DNA of 64,000 bases from positions 1 through 64,000 of the forward strand of contig WRAN01000014.1 in NCBI GenBank assembly GCA_009780185.1. The letters run 5' to 3'. Positions 7,290 to 15,794 of this stretch are shown piece after piece. This DNA is from Defluviitaleaceae bacterium. GTDB lineage: Bacteria; Bacillota; Clostridia; Lachnospirales; WQUN01. The position numbers were made by a program, and so were the translations under genes. Each line of letters begins with the position of its first letter. The stretch's first letter is position 1. The notes below the pieces were generated by a model. It worked only from the letters and a program-made list of their open reading frames with translations. It searched no databases and was not told where the DNA came from.

Positions 7290-7940
7290 ATGATTAATCA
7301 AGTTGCAGTTTATGATGATAGCGGCGCTCAGGTTGGAATGACCTTCCCAAAGCGTGCCAAGCAGCTCGTAAGCAAACAGCGGGCAATATGGCAAGATGAT
7401 GAGCACAGGTCAATTAAATTATTGGCCGATACCCTTGAAGGAGACACGGCAACCCCGCCTCCAGAAGAAAGCGACGATTTACTACTGTATCTAGCCAGAA
7501 AAAACGTAAAAGAAAAGAGAAATATCCTAAGGCATACAGTGGCTTTCATCGTCGCGTTGACGATTCTAATCTTCTTTTATACAAACTTTGGAAACACATT
7601 ACATCCTTCGCACAATAGCTTGATAAGCACGTCTAATCGTCTGGAAAGGGCCCTCACAGGCCGCCATGTGATCCCAACTGCAATAAGGCCTGTTGAAGAC
7701 GCAATTAGCTGGTTGCAAACTATAGCTACTATCTATTCATCACCGATATGGTATCTGGTATTTGGAGCCGTGCTAACATGGGGTGGCTGGATTGCCATCC
7801 AATATTCAAAACGTGTCATTAGGCATTTGGGGTTAAGACGTGGCCCTAAGCCTAAAAAAGTTAAAGTCGACCCAGTAGCCCTGGAATATCAACGGCTAAA
7901 AAATTTAGCCACTGATGGCGTGCCAGTAGTAAGATACTAA
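7290..7940 (+). CDS. uncharacterised two-helix membrane protein
   Basis: A 216-residue protein of unknown function. Residues 3-45 form a compact basic module (VYDDSGAQVGMTFPKRAKQL, then VSKQRAIW) that resembles N-terminal modules of RRXRR type by pattern only. Residues 75-97 are a membrane helix, as are about 150-172. The tail is basic (GLRRGPKPKKVKVD). The N and C termini are probably both cytoplasmic. A single-gene unit: it begins after a hairpin-rich gap and ends in a bidirectional terminator. I do not recognise a function. Confidence 0.6.
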   Translation: MINQVAVYDDSGAQVGMTFPKRAKQLVSKQRAIWQDDEHRSIKLLADTLEGDTATPPPEESDDLLLYLARKNVKEKRNILRHTVAFIVALTILIFFYTNFGNTLHPSHNSLISTSNRLERALTGRHVIPTAIRPVEDAISWLQTIATIYSSPIWYLVFGAVLTWGGWIAIQYSKRVIRHLGLRRGPKPKKVKVDPVALEYQRLKNLATDGVPVVRY

Positions 7941-7980
7941 AAAAAGCCCCTCCTATACATTTGTATAGGCGGGGCTTTTT
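7939..7980. terminator. bidirectional terminator between convergent genes
   Basis: AAAAAGCCCC, then CCTATAC, pairs through an ATTT loop with GTATAGG and GGGGCTTTTT. A and T runs on both sides let it serve both the plus-strand unknown gene and the minus-strand polyamine/acetyltransferase operon. Confidence 0.92.
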
Positions 7981-7986
7981 CTCGTC

Positions 7987-9225
7987 TTAAAAATAAGTAA
8001 GGCAGACTGGCTTTTCATCTAAAGAGAATGAACGGCTTAAGGTATCCAGATATGCAACATTTGAAAGAGTCGCCTTGCCGTATTTTACTAGTGATCTTAA
8101 CGTGACACATCCCATGACCAATGATGTAAACTCGGCTATATCTATAGTCAGCTCCGCATCTGGGGTGGTATTAGCTATGACGCAACTCCCATTTTCAAAT
8201 TTTAGCTTAAAGATTTTATTATTTTCCGGTACAAAGCTGTCACTTATATTCACATGCAGATTCATTGTCAAGTCGCCAAACTTACAGTCAGCTATATCAC
8301 TTAAAAATGATTCCACATCACAAATACGATACATAACCCCAAGCCCGGTTCTGGCTACTTCTTGATATACCGCAAACAGCATACGATCCATATGGTTTCT
8401 TGGGTCGGGGATGGTGTTGATTATACTTTCGTCTTGGGTATTGATTATTACATATCGTACTTGATCTGCCTGGCTTTTTACAAAGGACATAAGCTGTGCA
8501 AACACTTCAGGGCTATCGAATAGCATTTCACCTATAAACATGTCATTAACAAGCGCTGATTCCTCGCTACCCTTGCGGAACTGGAAGGATATATAGCCTC
8601 TAACTTCTCCGTCTACATATGCAAATATCCTATTTGCGGGGAGTTTCAGACTTTGAACAAAATCACTTGTTCGCTTTGTGATTAGGCCATGAGTGACTGC
8701 CGCGCGGGAGTTATAAAATACCGTCAGCTTTTCGGCATCGCCTTCTGTAAGTCTTTGTATATTAGCTTTAGAACCTCCACCTGGTAGCTCGTCCGGTTTT
8801 ACCCTAAGCTGCTGCAATAACGTTCCAAACCCAAAGCCCATTTTTTGATAGAAAGCTGAGTTGAATGGGTACAAAAGTGCCATATTAGCGCCTTTTCCCC
8901 GAATATTTGTAATGAAATATTTCATTATCTCTCTGGCAGTCTTCTCTTTTTTATGGGCTAAATCCACTGCAATTGAGCCTACGCCTCCAGCCTTTATCTT
9001 GGCTTGGCGCATATTCATTTCAAAGTCCCAAATATTAAAGCCGCCTACCATTGTATCTTCTTTGTAGGCGCAGAAATAACTTACCTCTGGACGCTCACTT
9101 GCCTTGGTAATCCGCTCGGCAACTTGCTCCATTGGTGTCGTTTGATAAAAGCCCGGATAGGCATTAGCTTGTATCCGGGCCATTTCGTTAAGATTATTTT
9201 CGTTCATCAGTGAGAACTTGTACAT
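7987..9225 (-). CDS. Eis-type GNAT acetyltransferase with SCP2-like domain
   Basis: A 412-residue protein with tandem GNAT folds and a C-terminal sterol-carrier-like domain, the architecture of Eis N-acetyltransferases. It ends in Phe, as in Eis, whose terminal carboxylate takes part in catalysis. In the segment FYQKMGFGFGTL the position usually held by the proton-donor Tyr appears to be Phe; this needs an alignment. Eis enzymes transfer acetyl from acetyl-CoA to amines, including aminoglycosides. The start codon lies only 12 bases after the potD stop, with an AAAGGGG site, so it is probably the last gene of the polyamine uptake operon. Polyamine acetylation is therefore an attractive but untested role. 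Confidence 0.82.
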   Translation of the reverse strand: MYKFSLMNENNLNEMARIQANAYPGFYQTTPMEQVAERITKASERPEVSYFCAYKEDTMVGGFNIWDFEMNMRQAKIKAGGVGSIAVDLAHKKEKTAREIMKYFITNIRGKGANMALLYPFNSAFYQKMGFGFGTLLQQLRVKPDELPGGGSKANIQRLTEGDAEKLTVFYNSRAAVTHGLITKRTSDFVQSLKLPANRIFAYVDGEVRGYISFQFRKGSEESALVNDMFIGEMLFDSPEVFAQLMSFVKSQADQVRYVIINTQDESIINTIPDPRNHMDRMLFAVYQEVARTGLGVMYRICDVESFLSDIADCKFGDLTMNLHVNISDSFVPENNKIFKLKFENGSCVIANTTPDAELTIDIAEFTSLVMGCVTLRSLVKYGKATLSNVAYLDTLSRSFSLDEKPVCLTYF

Positions 9226-9237
9226 ATACTTACCCCT

Positions 9238-10317
9238 TTAATTAGCTACCAAAACCTCAGTCCATGCTCTCTCAAATTCCTCTTTAAAGTCGCCTAAGTC
9301 TTCGAAGGCTTCCAGCCTGTAAAATATTTCTTCAGGTGGCCAGTAAATGGTGCAATCCTTCATATAATCCGGCAACATTTGCAGGGTTGTATAGTTGGTG
9401 GTTGAGTACATAATATATCGCGTATTAAGGTACGCAATATCTGGCCTGGTCATGAAGTTAATAAACATCTCAGCCTCACGCTGACGGGTGGTTGTGATAG
9501 GTATTACCATAGAATCCAAAAAGATTTGTGTACCTTCAATGGGTACAATAAAATTGAGGTCTGGATTATCTTGCTTTGCCCAAACCGCATCACCAGAAAA
9601 TACCGTAGCAAGTGCTCCGTCTCCTACTATCATCCAGTCCTTAATCTGATCTCCGGCAAAGGCTCTGACAAGTGGCCGCTGCTCGATTAAGCTGTCTCTG
9701 GCAGCATGAATCTCTTCTATATTTGTAGAATTAAGTGAGAACCCGAGTCGTCTAAGAGCTGCGCCCATAGTGTCCCGTGAAGCATCATACATAAAAATCT
9801 CATTAGCCCACCGGGGATTCCATAATATATCCCATGAATACACCGGCTCGTCTACGATAGCGGTATTGTACAAGATACCAAAGGTGCCCCACATATATGG
9901 CACAGAGTATTGATCATATGGGTCAAATGGCATACCCCAGAAGCGATAATATATATGCTCTCTATTGGGGATATTGTCCCAGTTAAGCCTGGCAAGCATA
10001 CCTTGGCTAATCATACGTTGTATCATATAGTCAGAAGGAAACAGCACATCAAAGTCTGCGCCTCCGGTACGTATACGCTGATACATCTCTTCATTGCTGG
10101 CATACATGCTGTAGTTTACAGCTATACCTGTTTCCTGGGTAAACATAGACAGCACTTGAGGGTCAATAAACTCTCCCCAGTTAAATACATTGATAGAAGA
10201 CGCCAACGGAGCCTCACCATCATCTGTGTCAGGCTGCAATACAGCCTCATTTTCTCCACATGCGGTAAAAAACAGCAAACCGACAGCCACCACCAACAAC
10301 ATAAACACTCGCTTCAT
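9238..10317 (-). CDS. potD: spermidine/putrescine ABC transporter substrate-binding lipoprotein
   Basis: A 359-residue solute-binding protein. The N terminus is a lipoprotein signal with lipobox FTAC (about residues 17-20). The mature part has the PotD pattern: INVFNWGEFIDPQVL at the start, then FDVLFPSDYMIQRMI and conserved aromatic residues that contact polyamines (for example YMWGTFGILYN). The chosen ATG at 10317 has an AGGAGG site; an upstream in-frame start would place that ribosome site inside the coding region. It delivers polyamine to PotB/PotC. Fourth pot gene of the operon, 16 bases after potC. Confidence 0.93.
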   Translation of the reverse strand: MKRVFMLLVVAVGLLFFTACGENEAVLQPDTDDGEAPLASSINVFNWGEFIDPQVLSMFTQETGIAVNYSMYASNEEMYQRIRTGGADFDVLFPSDYMIQRMISQGMLARLNWDNIPNREHIYYRFWGMPFDPYDQYSVPYMWGTFGILYNTAIVDEPVYSWDILWNPRWANEIFMYDASRDTMGAALRRLGFSLNSTNIEEIHAARDSLIEQRPLVRAFAGDQIKDWMIVGDGALATVFSGDAVWAKQDNPDLNFIVPIEGTQIFLDSMVIPITTTRQREAEMFINFMTRPDIAYLNTRYIMYSTTNYTTLQMLPDYMKDCTIYWPPEEIFYRLEAFEDLGDFKEEFERAWTEVLVAN

Positions 10318-10333
10318 ATAGAAGCACCTCCTT

Positions 10334-11125
10334 TTAAGCAGAATTATCACGGGCCAAACGCTGGTCTCGTTTATGAACTAAGAACAGCAGCACCATAATT
10401 ACAATAAAAATAAGAGTAGAAAGGGCGTTAATCCGGGGATTAACCCCCCGCCTTGCCATAGAGAAGATTTGTATAGACAAGTTCTCTACCCCAGACCCTG
10501 TAGTAAAAAAGCTGACCATAAAATCATCTACAGAAAGCGTAAAAGCAAGCAAGGCCCCAGTAACAACCCCAGGCCAAACCTCTGGCAAGATTACCTTATG
10601 AAAAGCCCCAAACGGGGTAGACCCGAGGTCAAGTGCCGCTTCATATAAGTTACCATCCATCTGTTGAAGCTTAGGCATAACAGATAAAATTACATAAGGC
10701 ACATTAAAAATTATATGAGAAAGAAGCAACGTCCCAAAGCCCAAGTTACCGGCGCCAATGAATCTAATCACAAAAATAAACAAAAGCCGCAAGCTAATCC
10801 CCGTTACAATATCCGGCATCATAACCGGCAGCTGGGTTACACCCATTACAATCCCTTTAAACCGCCGCCCCATTTTGGAAATACCTACGGCCGCCGCAGC
10901 ACCAATAGCTGTGGCCGCAACAGTAGAAAATATCCCTATAAGCACCGTATTTCTTACGGCCCTCATAATCTGATCGTCATTAAAAAGTTCTCTGTACCAC
11001 CGCAAACTAAACCCAGCCCAGTGAGCCTGAGAACGGGAATAATTAAATGAAAACACCATCAGCACCAAAATAGGCGCATACAGAAAGAAGACAATCAAGG
11101 CCAGGTACAGCTTTTTTGCAATCAT
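10334..11125 (-). CDS. potC: spermidine/putrescine ABC transporter permease PotC
   Basis: A 263-residue permease with six membrane helices and the cytoplasmic EAA loop (YEAALDLGSTPFGAFHKVILP) that docks onto the ATPase. Length and sequence match the PotC type (N-terminal helix preceded by few residues, conserved FSFNYSRSQAHW). It forms the heterodimeric channel with PotB. The ATG overlaps the potB stop by four bases, giving coupled translation. Confidence 0.93.
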   Translation of the reverse strand: MIAKKLYLALIVFFLYAPILVLMVFSFNYSRSQAHWAGFSLRWYRELFNDDQIMRAVRNTVLIGIFSTVAATAIGAAAAVGISKMGRRFKGIVMGVTQLPVMMPDIVTGISLRLLFIFVIRFIGAGNLGFGTLLLSHIIFNVPYVILSVMPKLQQMDGNLYEAALDLGSTPFGAFHKVILPEVWPGVVTGALLAFTLSVDDFMVSFFTTGSGVENLSIQIFSMARRGVNPRINALSTLIFIVIMVLLFLVHKRDQRLARDNSA

Positions 11126-11982
11126 TCTTTCATGCCCCCTTCCTTGGCTTCTGCCCTTCCAAACCAGGACAGGATAAAGGTAGAAACCAGCATCAACCCA
11201 ATCATAATCACGGCAATAGCGGCACCAAAATTCCAGTTGCCTACCCGCAGGAATTGCTGCTCTACCAAGTTGCCAAGCAAGAAATATTGCCCGCCGCCCA
11301 ACAAGTTAGGAATAATAAAAGTAGCTGCCGCCGGCATAAACACCATCGTGATACCACTAACAACCCCGGGCATACTAAGGGGAAATACCACCCGGATAAA
11401 AACACGAGGAGAGTTTGCTCCTAAATCCTGAGCGGCTTCTATAATCCGCGGATCCATTTTCTTCAAAGCCGTATAAATAGGCAACACCATAAATGGCAGG
11501 AAGTTATATACCATACCAAGAAGCACAGCGGAATCAGTAAACAGAATATCCAAAATGGGCAAGCCCAGCCAAGCAAGGAAGGTATTGAGAATCCCGTTAC
11601 GAGATAAAATGGCCAGCCACGCATAGGTACGCACAAGAAAGTTCATCCACATAGGGGCGATAAACAAGAACAGCAGTACGGACTTATCGCTAAATCCTTT
11701 CCCAGCCATAATGTACGCCACAGGATAACCCAGTATAAAAGTTATAACAGTAGTCATAAGTGCCAGCCTAAGGCTGCGAACAGCCACGTTTACATAAAGG
11801 CGGCTAAAAAAAGGCTGTCCCGGAAATGATGCTTCAAAAAACATATGAAAATGGCGCAAAGTAAAATAGGTGTTTCCAGCCGCGTCAGTGGCTGTAATGC
11901 TGTAATATCCAATTAACCCCAACGGTAGCACAACAAATATAGTCAGCCACAGCCCATAGGGATACCCAAAGAGGCGCTTCAT
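11122..11982 (-). CDS. potB: spermidine/putrescine ABC transporter permease PotB
   Basis: A 286-residue permease with six membrane helices. It has a periplasmic-side loop after helix 1 and the EAA motif ([20 protein letters not shown]). Typical of PotB. Its ATG overlaps the potA stop by four bases and its stop overlaps the potC start, so potA, potB and potC are translated as one coupled unit. Confidence 0.93.
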   Translation of the reverse strand: MKRLFGYPYGLWLTIFVVLPLGLIGYYSITATDAAGNTYFTLRHFHMFFEASFPGQPFFSRLYVNVAVRSLRLALMTTVITFILGYPVAYIMAGKGFSDKSVLLFLFIAPMWMNFLVRTYAWLAILSRNGILNTFLAWLGLPILDILFTDSAVLLGMVYNFLPFMVLPIYTALKKMDPRIIEAAQDLGANSPRVFIRVVFPLSMPGVVSGITMVFMPAAATFIIPNLLGGGQYFLLGNLVEQQFLRVGNWNFGAAIAVIMIGLMLVSTFILSWFGRAEAKEGGMKE

Positions 11983-13028
11983 GATATACGACCCTTTTGC
12001 TTTTTCATTACATGAATCAGGTCAGGTTTAATAGAAAGGCCGACCGTCTCTCCTACCGGAGATTGCACTGTGCTATGGACTTTCCACGAATGTCCATTGG
12101 CATCCACTCGCATTTCGTAGTGGACACCTTTAAAGGTCACGTTGGTTACAATGCCTGTAAGGGGGCTTGCGTTTTCTGGCACAATTTCTATATCTTCTGG
12201 GCGTACTACTATGTCCACAGCTTCATTTTTTTCGAAGCCGAAGTCTATACATGTGAAGGTTACATCCGCAAAGTGTACTTGCCGATCCTCAGGCATGGTG
12301 CCTGGAATGATATTGCTCTCGCCTATAAAATTGGCAACAAAGGCGTTTTTCGGCTCGTTGTATATATCCTCTGGAGTACCTATTTGCAGGATTCGGCCTT
12401 CGTTCATTACTGCTATTGTATCTGACATTGTTAGGGCCTCTTCTTGGTCATGAGTTACATATACGAAGGTTATGCCTAGTTGCTGCTGCATGTTTTTTAG
12501 TTCGACTTGCATTTCCTTACGGAGCTTTAAGTCCAGTGCCCCTAGGGGTTCGTCCAGTAGCAGCACAGCAGGTTTGCAAACCAAAGCGCGGGCAATGGCC
12601 ACCCGCTGCTGCTGACCACCGGATAATGAGTTAATAGAGCGTTTTTCAAAACCAACAAGGTTAACCAGCTTCAGGATATTATTTACACTTTCTAGAATCT
12701 CAGGCTTGGACATTTTCTTTATTCTTAGGCCAAAGGCAATATTTTCCGCTACATTCATATTGGGGAAAAGGGCATATTTTTGAAATACGGTATTTAACTG
12801 GCGTTTATGTGGTGGCGTTCCTAGAATGGACTCTCCGTTAAAAAGCAAATCGCCACCGGTTGGTTGTTCGAAACCGCCAATAATACGCAAAGTGGTGGTT
12901 TTGCCACAGCCGCTGGGGCCCAGTAGCGTTAGAAACTCGTTCTGATTGATATACAAATTGATATGGTCAAGAACGGTCTGGTGACCGAAGTTCTTGACAA
13001 TGTTTTGAAGCTCAATAAGACGGGGCAT
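11979..13028 (-). CDS. potA: spermidine/putrescine ABC transporter ATP-binding protein
   Basis: A 349-residue ATPase. Walker A is GPSGCGKTT (about residues 38-46), the signature [15 protein letters not shown], Walker [13 protein letters not shown] and the switch His in [12 protein letters not shown]-terminal TOBE-type domain (about 270-345) is present, as usual in PotA. It powers polyamine import through PotB/PotC. A long inverted repeat (13053-13149) lies in its 5' leader, between it and the regulator gene. Confidence 0.95.
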   Translation of the reverse strand: MPRLIELQNIVKNFGHQTVLDHINLYINQNEFLTLLGPSGCGKTTTLRIIGGFEQPTGGDLLFNGESILGTPPHKRQLNTVFQKYALFPNMNVAENIAFGLRIKKMSKPEILESVNNILKLVNLVGFEKRSINSLSGGQQQRVAIARALVCKPAVLLLDEPLGALDLKLRKEMQVELKNMQQQLGITFVYVTHDQEEALTMSDTIAVMNEGRILQIGTPEDIYNEPKNAFVANFIGESNIIPGTMPEDRQVHFADVTFTCIDFGFEKNEAVDIVVRPEDIEIVPENASPLTGIVTNVTFKGVHYEMRVDANGHSWKVHSTVQSPVGETVGLSIKPDLIHVMKKQKGRIS

Positions 13029-13052
13029 AAGACCACTCCTCTATTGATTATT

Positions 13053-13149
13053 GCAATTCCCCCCTTTAAACAGTTCCACACGAGCTGAAAATAGCGGACG
13101 CATCAACGCTTTTTCGGCGACAGGCGGGGCTGATTTAAAGGTGAATTGC
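13053..13149 (-). repeat. long inverted repeat in potA leader
   Basis: GCAATTC and CTTTAAA at 13053-13070 pair with TTTAAAG and GAATTGC at 13134-13149, with two extra C in the left arm. The 97-base element fills the gap between the regulator stop and potA. It may be a miniature mobile element or an RNA structure that affects potA expression. Nothing here resembles a known riboswitch by eye. Confidence 0.6.
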
Positions 13150-13153
13150 TATA

Positions 13154-13693
13154 TTAAAAACTTGGCGGGGTACTAATCCACAAGATTGTTGCATTGTTGG
13201 ATGTATGGTTTTCTATATAATAGGGCTCGGTTGCGCTGTAATAGATGCTGTCGCCCTTTTTTATTTTCCATTTTTTATTACCACGATGGAGCGTTGCCGA
13301 GCCAGACAACACATACCCAAAGACTTCCCCAGCATGGGGGTCGTGGGTTATAGTACGGCCTTTTGGGTGCAGATTTATTAGTATCGGCTCCATTTCATTC
13401 TTTTGAGCACTGGGGATTATCCAGGTTATCGTGTGACCCAGGTCTTCATCTGTGGAATCATAAGCATCGTCTTGTCGATAGCGCACTTGCTCCGGAGTGG
13501 TTTGGGTAAAAAATTCCGCTGGGGTTACACCTAGACATTCCAAAATATCCACTAAAGTTGCAATAGATGGGGAGCTTTGGTCACGTTCTATTTGGGAGAT
13601 AAAACCTTTGGAAAGGTCACATCTTTGTGCCAGTTCTTCTTGCGTCAAGTTGGTTCGGAGTCGAAGCTGCTTTAGCTTTTCACCGATTTGCAT
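13154..13693 (-). CDS. XRE-family regulator with cupin domain, probable polyamine operon regulator
   Basis: A 179-residue two-domain regulator. Residues 5-60 are an XRE helix-turn-helix (TQEELAQRCDLSKGFISQIE), and residues 105-178 are a cupin barrel (HAGEVFGYVLSGSATLHRG, then GDSIYYSATEPYYIEN). This architecture is shared by PuuR-type regulators that sense polyamines or related metabolites. It is the first gene of the unit before potABCD, which supports control of polyamine uptake. Upstream, repeated ACTAAAC half-sites are candidate operators. The ligand is inferred, not shown. Confidence 0.85.
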   Translation of the reverse strand: MQIGEKLKQLRLRTNLTQEELAQRCDLSKGFISQIERDQSSPSIATLVDILECLGVTPAEFFTQTTPEQVRYRQDDAYDSTDEDLGHTITWIIPSAQKNEMEPILINLHPKGRTITHDPHAGEVFGYVLSGSATLHRGNKKWKIKKGDSIYYSATEPYYIENHTSNNATILWISTPPSF

Positions 13694-13729
13694 GGGAGGC
13701 CTCTTTCTAAGAAGTTTTTGAAAAATATA

Positions 13730-13790
13730 GTTAGTTTTTCATTGATTTTTATCGCATGTATACTAAACATTTTATCTAGAAAAACTAAAC
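13730..13790 (-). promoter_or_regulatory. half-site array upstream of the polyamine regulator
   Basis: ACTAAAC occurs at 13762-13768 and 13784-13790, 22 bp apart or about two helical turns. An inverted arm TTAGTTTTTC (13731-13740) matches GAAAAACTAA (13779-13788). AT-rich -10-like sequence lies between. The layout fits an operator region bound by the XRE-cupin dimer to regulate its own operon. Confidence 0.45.
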
Positions 13791-13834
13791 GCGCGTATTA
13801 AAACATAAATGAAAACAGATGTCAAATAAAATTT

Positions 13835-13869
13835 AAAAAGCCTGGGAATGTGATTTCCTCAGGCTTTTT
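13835..13869 (-). terminator. terminator of the histidine operon
   Basis: AAAAAGCCTG and CAGGCTTTTT close a stem with inner GGAAT/ATTTCC pairing. It lies just past the hisIE stop on the minus strand, with a U run on that strand, and separates the his operon from the polyamine regulator promoter. Confidence 0.88.
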
Positions 13870-13895
13870 GAGTTTGTTATTAGTATATTTTTTGT

Positions 13896-14477
13896 TTACT
13901 GACGGTTCGTTATTTTCATAAGAATATCTCTTGGTGCGAGTCCTTGCGCATGCATTAACACAAGAACATGATAGGCTAAATCCGCTATTTCTGCAGTTAG
14001 CTCTTCTTTGTTGGCGTTTTTGGCTGCAATTATTGTCTCTGCTGCTTCTTCGCCTATTTTTTTGCAGATCTTATCTACACCTTTTTCTAACAGGTAGTTG
14101 GTGTATGAACCTTCTTTTGAGTTTTGACTACGGTTTTCTATCACTGAGTAATCTCTCTCAATGGCGTAAAAAACTCCGTATTCGTCTCCAAAGCAGCTAT
14201 AACTTCCGGTATGACAGGCACCTCTACCAGTCTGCTCTACTTGTATCAGCAGTGTATCACTGTCGCAATCAAAGGACATATGTTTGATTCTTTGCACATC
14301 TCCGGAAGTCGCACCTTTATGCCACAGCTCGTTACGAGACCTAGACCAGAAACAAGTCTCACCATTTTTTAGCATAAAATTATAACTTTCTTGGTTTACA
14401 TAGGCCAGCATAAGTACTAGGCCTGAGTAATAATCTTGTATAATTGCCGGAATTAGTCCTGATATCTTTTTATACAC
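13896..14477 (-). CDS. hisIE: bifunctional phosphoribosyl-AMP cyclohydrolase / phosphoribosyl-ATP pyrophosphatase
   Basis: A 193-residue fusion covering steps 2 and 3 of histidine synthesis. The N-terminal HisI part (about 1-105) has the metal-binding stretch [10 protein letters not shown] and [13 protein letters not shown]. The C-terminal HisE part (about 115-193) is an all-alpha pyrophosphatase with [15 protein letters not shown] and [13 protein letters not shown]. The order HisI-HisE is the usual fusion. The start is GTG and overlaps the hisA end by 25 bases. It is the last gene of the operon. Confidence 0.94.
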   Translation of the reverse strand: MYKKISGLIPAIIQDYYSGLVLMLAYVNQESYNFMLKNGETCFWSRSRNELWHKGATSGDVQRIKHMSFDCDSDTLLIQVEQTGRGACHTGSYSCFGDEYGVFYAIERDYSVIENRSQNSKEGSYTNYLLEKGVDKICKKIGEEAAETIIAAKNANKEELTAEIADLAYHVLVLMHAQGLAPRDILMKITNRQ

Positions 14478-15160
14478 GCCTCTAAATCCACCCTTCCTTC
14501 ATAATAGGCCTTGCCTACGATTACTCCGTAATATTTTGCAGCTTTGGCTATATGATTTTCTTCAGCTACACCGCCGGATACTACTATGTTAATGCCTTCG
14601 ATTTTTTCATACATATCCCAGTTAGGGGAAGTTAGGGTGCCATCACGGGAGATATCGGTTACTACCAAGTACTCTACGCCTATTTTCTTAAGGCTGGCTA
14701 TAAAGTCTAGGTAGTTTACTTGGCTATCTGTAAGCCACCCGGCAGTAGATACAAATCCATCCCGTACATCTACCCCTATTACTATCCGACTAGGGCCATG
14801 TTGTTTAATCATTTTATTTACAAAATCCGGCTGCAATATGGCTATCGTTCCTAAGATTACCCGATCTACCCCAATATCATTTAGATACATATCCACTGTC
14901 TCGGCAGTACGCACGCCGCCACCTAGTTGCATCGGTATGGTAATATCTGCCCTTATGCGGCGAATTGTTTCTAGATTAACAGTGCTTCCGGCTTTTGCGC
15001 CGTCTAAGTCAACAACATGTAAATACTTGGCACCCATTGCTTCAAAGCCCTGTGCCACTTGCACCGGGTCGTTGCTGTATACGGTTTTCTTGCCATAGTC
15101 ACCTTGCAGCAGCCGTACAGCTTGGCCACCTTGTAAGTCAATTGCGGGGATTATTAACAT
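14453..15160 (-). CDS. hisA: phosphoribosylformimino-5-aminoimidazole carboxamide ribotide isomerase
   Basis: A 235-residue (beta/alpha)8 barrel isomerase, step 4 of the pathway. The catalytic aspartates are seen in AIDLQGG (residue 8) and [10 protein letters not shown]; phosphate-binding loops are QLGGGVR and VVSGGVA. Homologous to HisF. It follows hisB after 52 bases, the only real gap inside the operon. Confidence 0.94.
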   Translation of the reverse strand: MLIIPAIDLQGGQAVRLLQGDYGKKTVYSNDPVQVAQGFEAMGAKYLHVVDLDGAKAGSTVNLETIRRIRADITIPMQLGGGVRTAETVDMYLNDIGVDRVILGTIAILQPDFVNKMIKQHGPSRIVIGVDVRDGFVSTAGWLTDSQVNYLDFIASLKKIGVEYLVVTDISRDGTLTSPNWDMYEKIEGINIVVSGGVAEENHIAKAAKYYGVIVGKAYYEGRVDLEACIKRYQD

Positions 15161-15212
15161 TTTCTACCTCCACTAAGCCTTTATCAGAAAAACAACTCAT
15201 ATTGTACACCTA

Positions 15213-15794
15213 CTACAATATCCCTTTTGTAGATGAAGGTGTTTTCAGCCCGGTCTTTTTGATGGCTTCGGCAAAGGCACAACCTAGCGCCTTGAACATA
15301 GCCTCAATTATATGATGGGTATTGCGGCCATAGGATAGGTTAATATGCAAGGTTATCCCAGCATTATGGGTAAGTGCCCGAAAAAACTCTTCTGTAAGCT
15401 CAGTTTCAAATCCGCCGACTACTGGGGATGGATAATCAGCATTAAACACCAAAAATCCCCGACCTGAGATATCCATCACGCATTGCACCAAAGCCTCATC
15501 CATAGGAATCCACGCGGTTCCGTACCTGGAAATGCCCGACTTATCGCCCAAAGCTTCTGTTATTGCTTGCCCAAGACATATGCCCACATCTTCTACAGTA
15601 TGATGGCCATCTACCTGTATGTCTCCATGACAATCCAAGGTAAGGCTTATCCCAGCTCTAAACGCGAAAAGTGTAAGCATATGGTCAAAGAAGCCTATAC
15701 CTGTATTTATTCTGCTTGGTTTTTGACTGTCTAGTTCTATTGATAGTTTTATGTCTGTTTCGTTGGTTTTTCTTATTGAAACTCCTTTACGCAT
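15213..15794 (-). CDS. hisB: imidazoleglycerol-phosphate dehydratase
   Basis: A 193-residue monofunctional dehydratase (no phosphatase domain, as usual in Firmicutes). Metal-binding motifs are GFFDHMLTLFA and DGHHTVEDVGI near the N terminus, and a related second set HNAGITLHINL plus NTHHIIEAMFKALG near the C terminus. It removes water from imidazole glycerol phosphate. It overlaps hisC by 22 bases. Confidence 0.95.
   Translation of the reverse strand: MRKGVSIRKTNETDIKLSIELDSQKPSRINTGIGFFDHMLTLFAFRAGISLTLDCHGDIQVDGHHTVEDVGICLGQAITEALGDKSGISRYGTAWIPMDEALVQCVMDISGRGFLVFNADYPSPVVGGFETELTEEFFRALTHNAGITLHINLSYGRNTHHIIEAMFKALGCAFAEAIKKTGLKTPSSTKGIL

Noticed and set aside
7941-7980. Mobile element end
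   Set aside because: Perfect hairpin with A and T runs between convergent genes is best explained as a bidirectional terminator.
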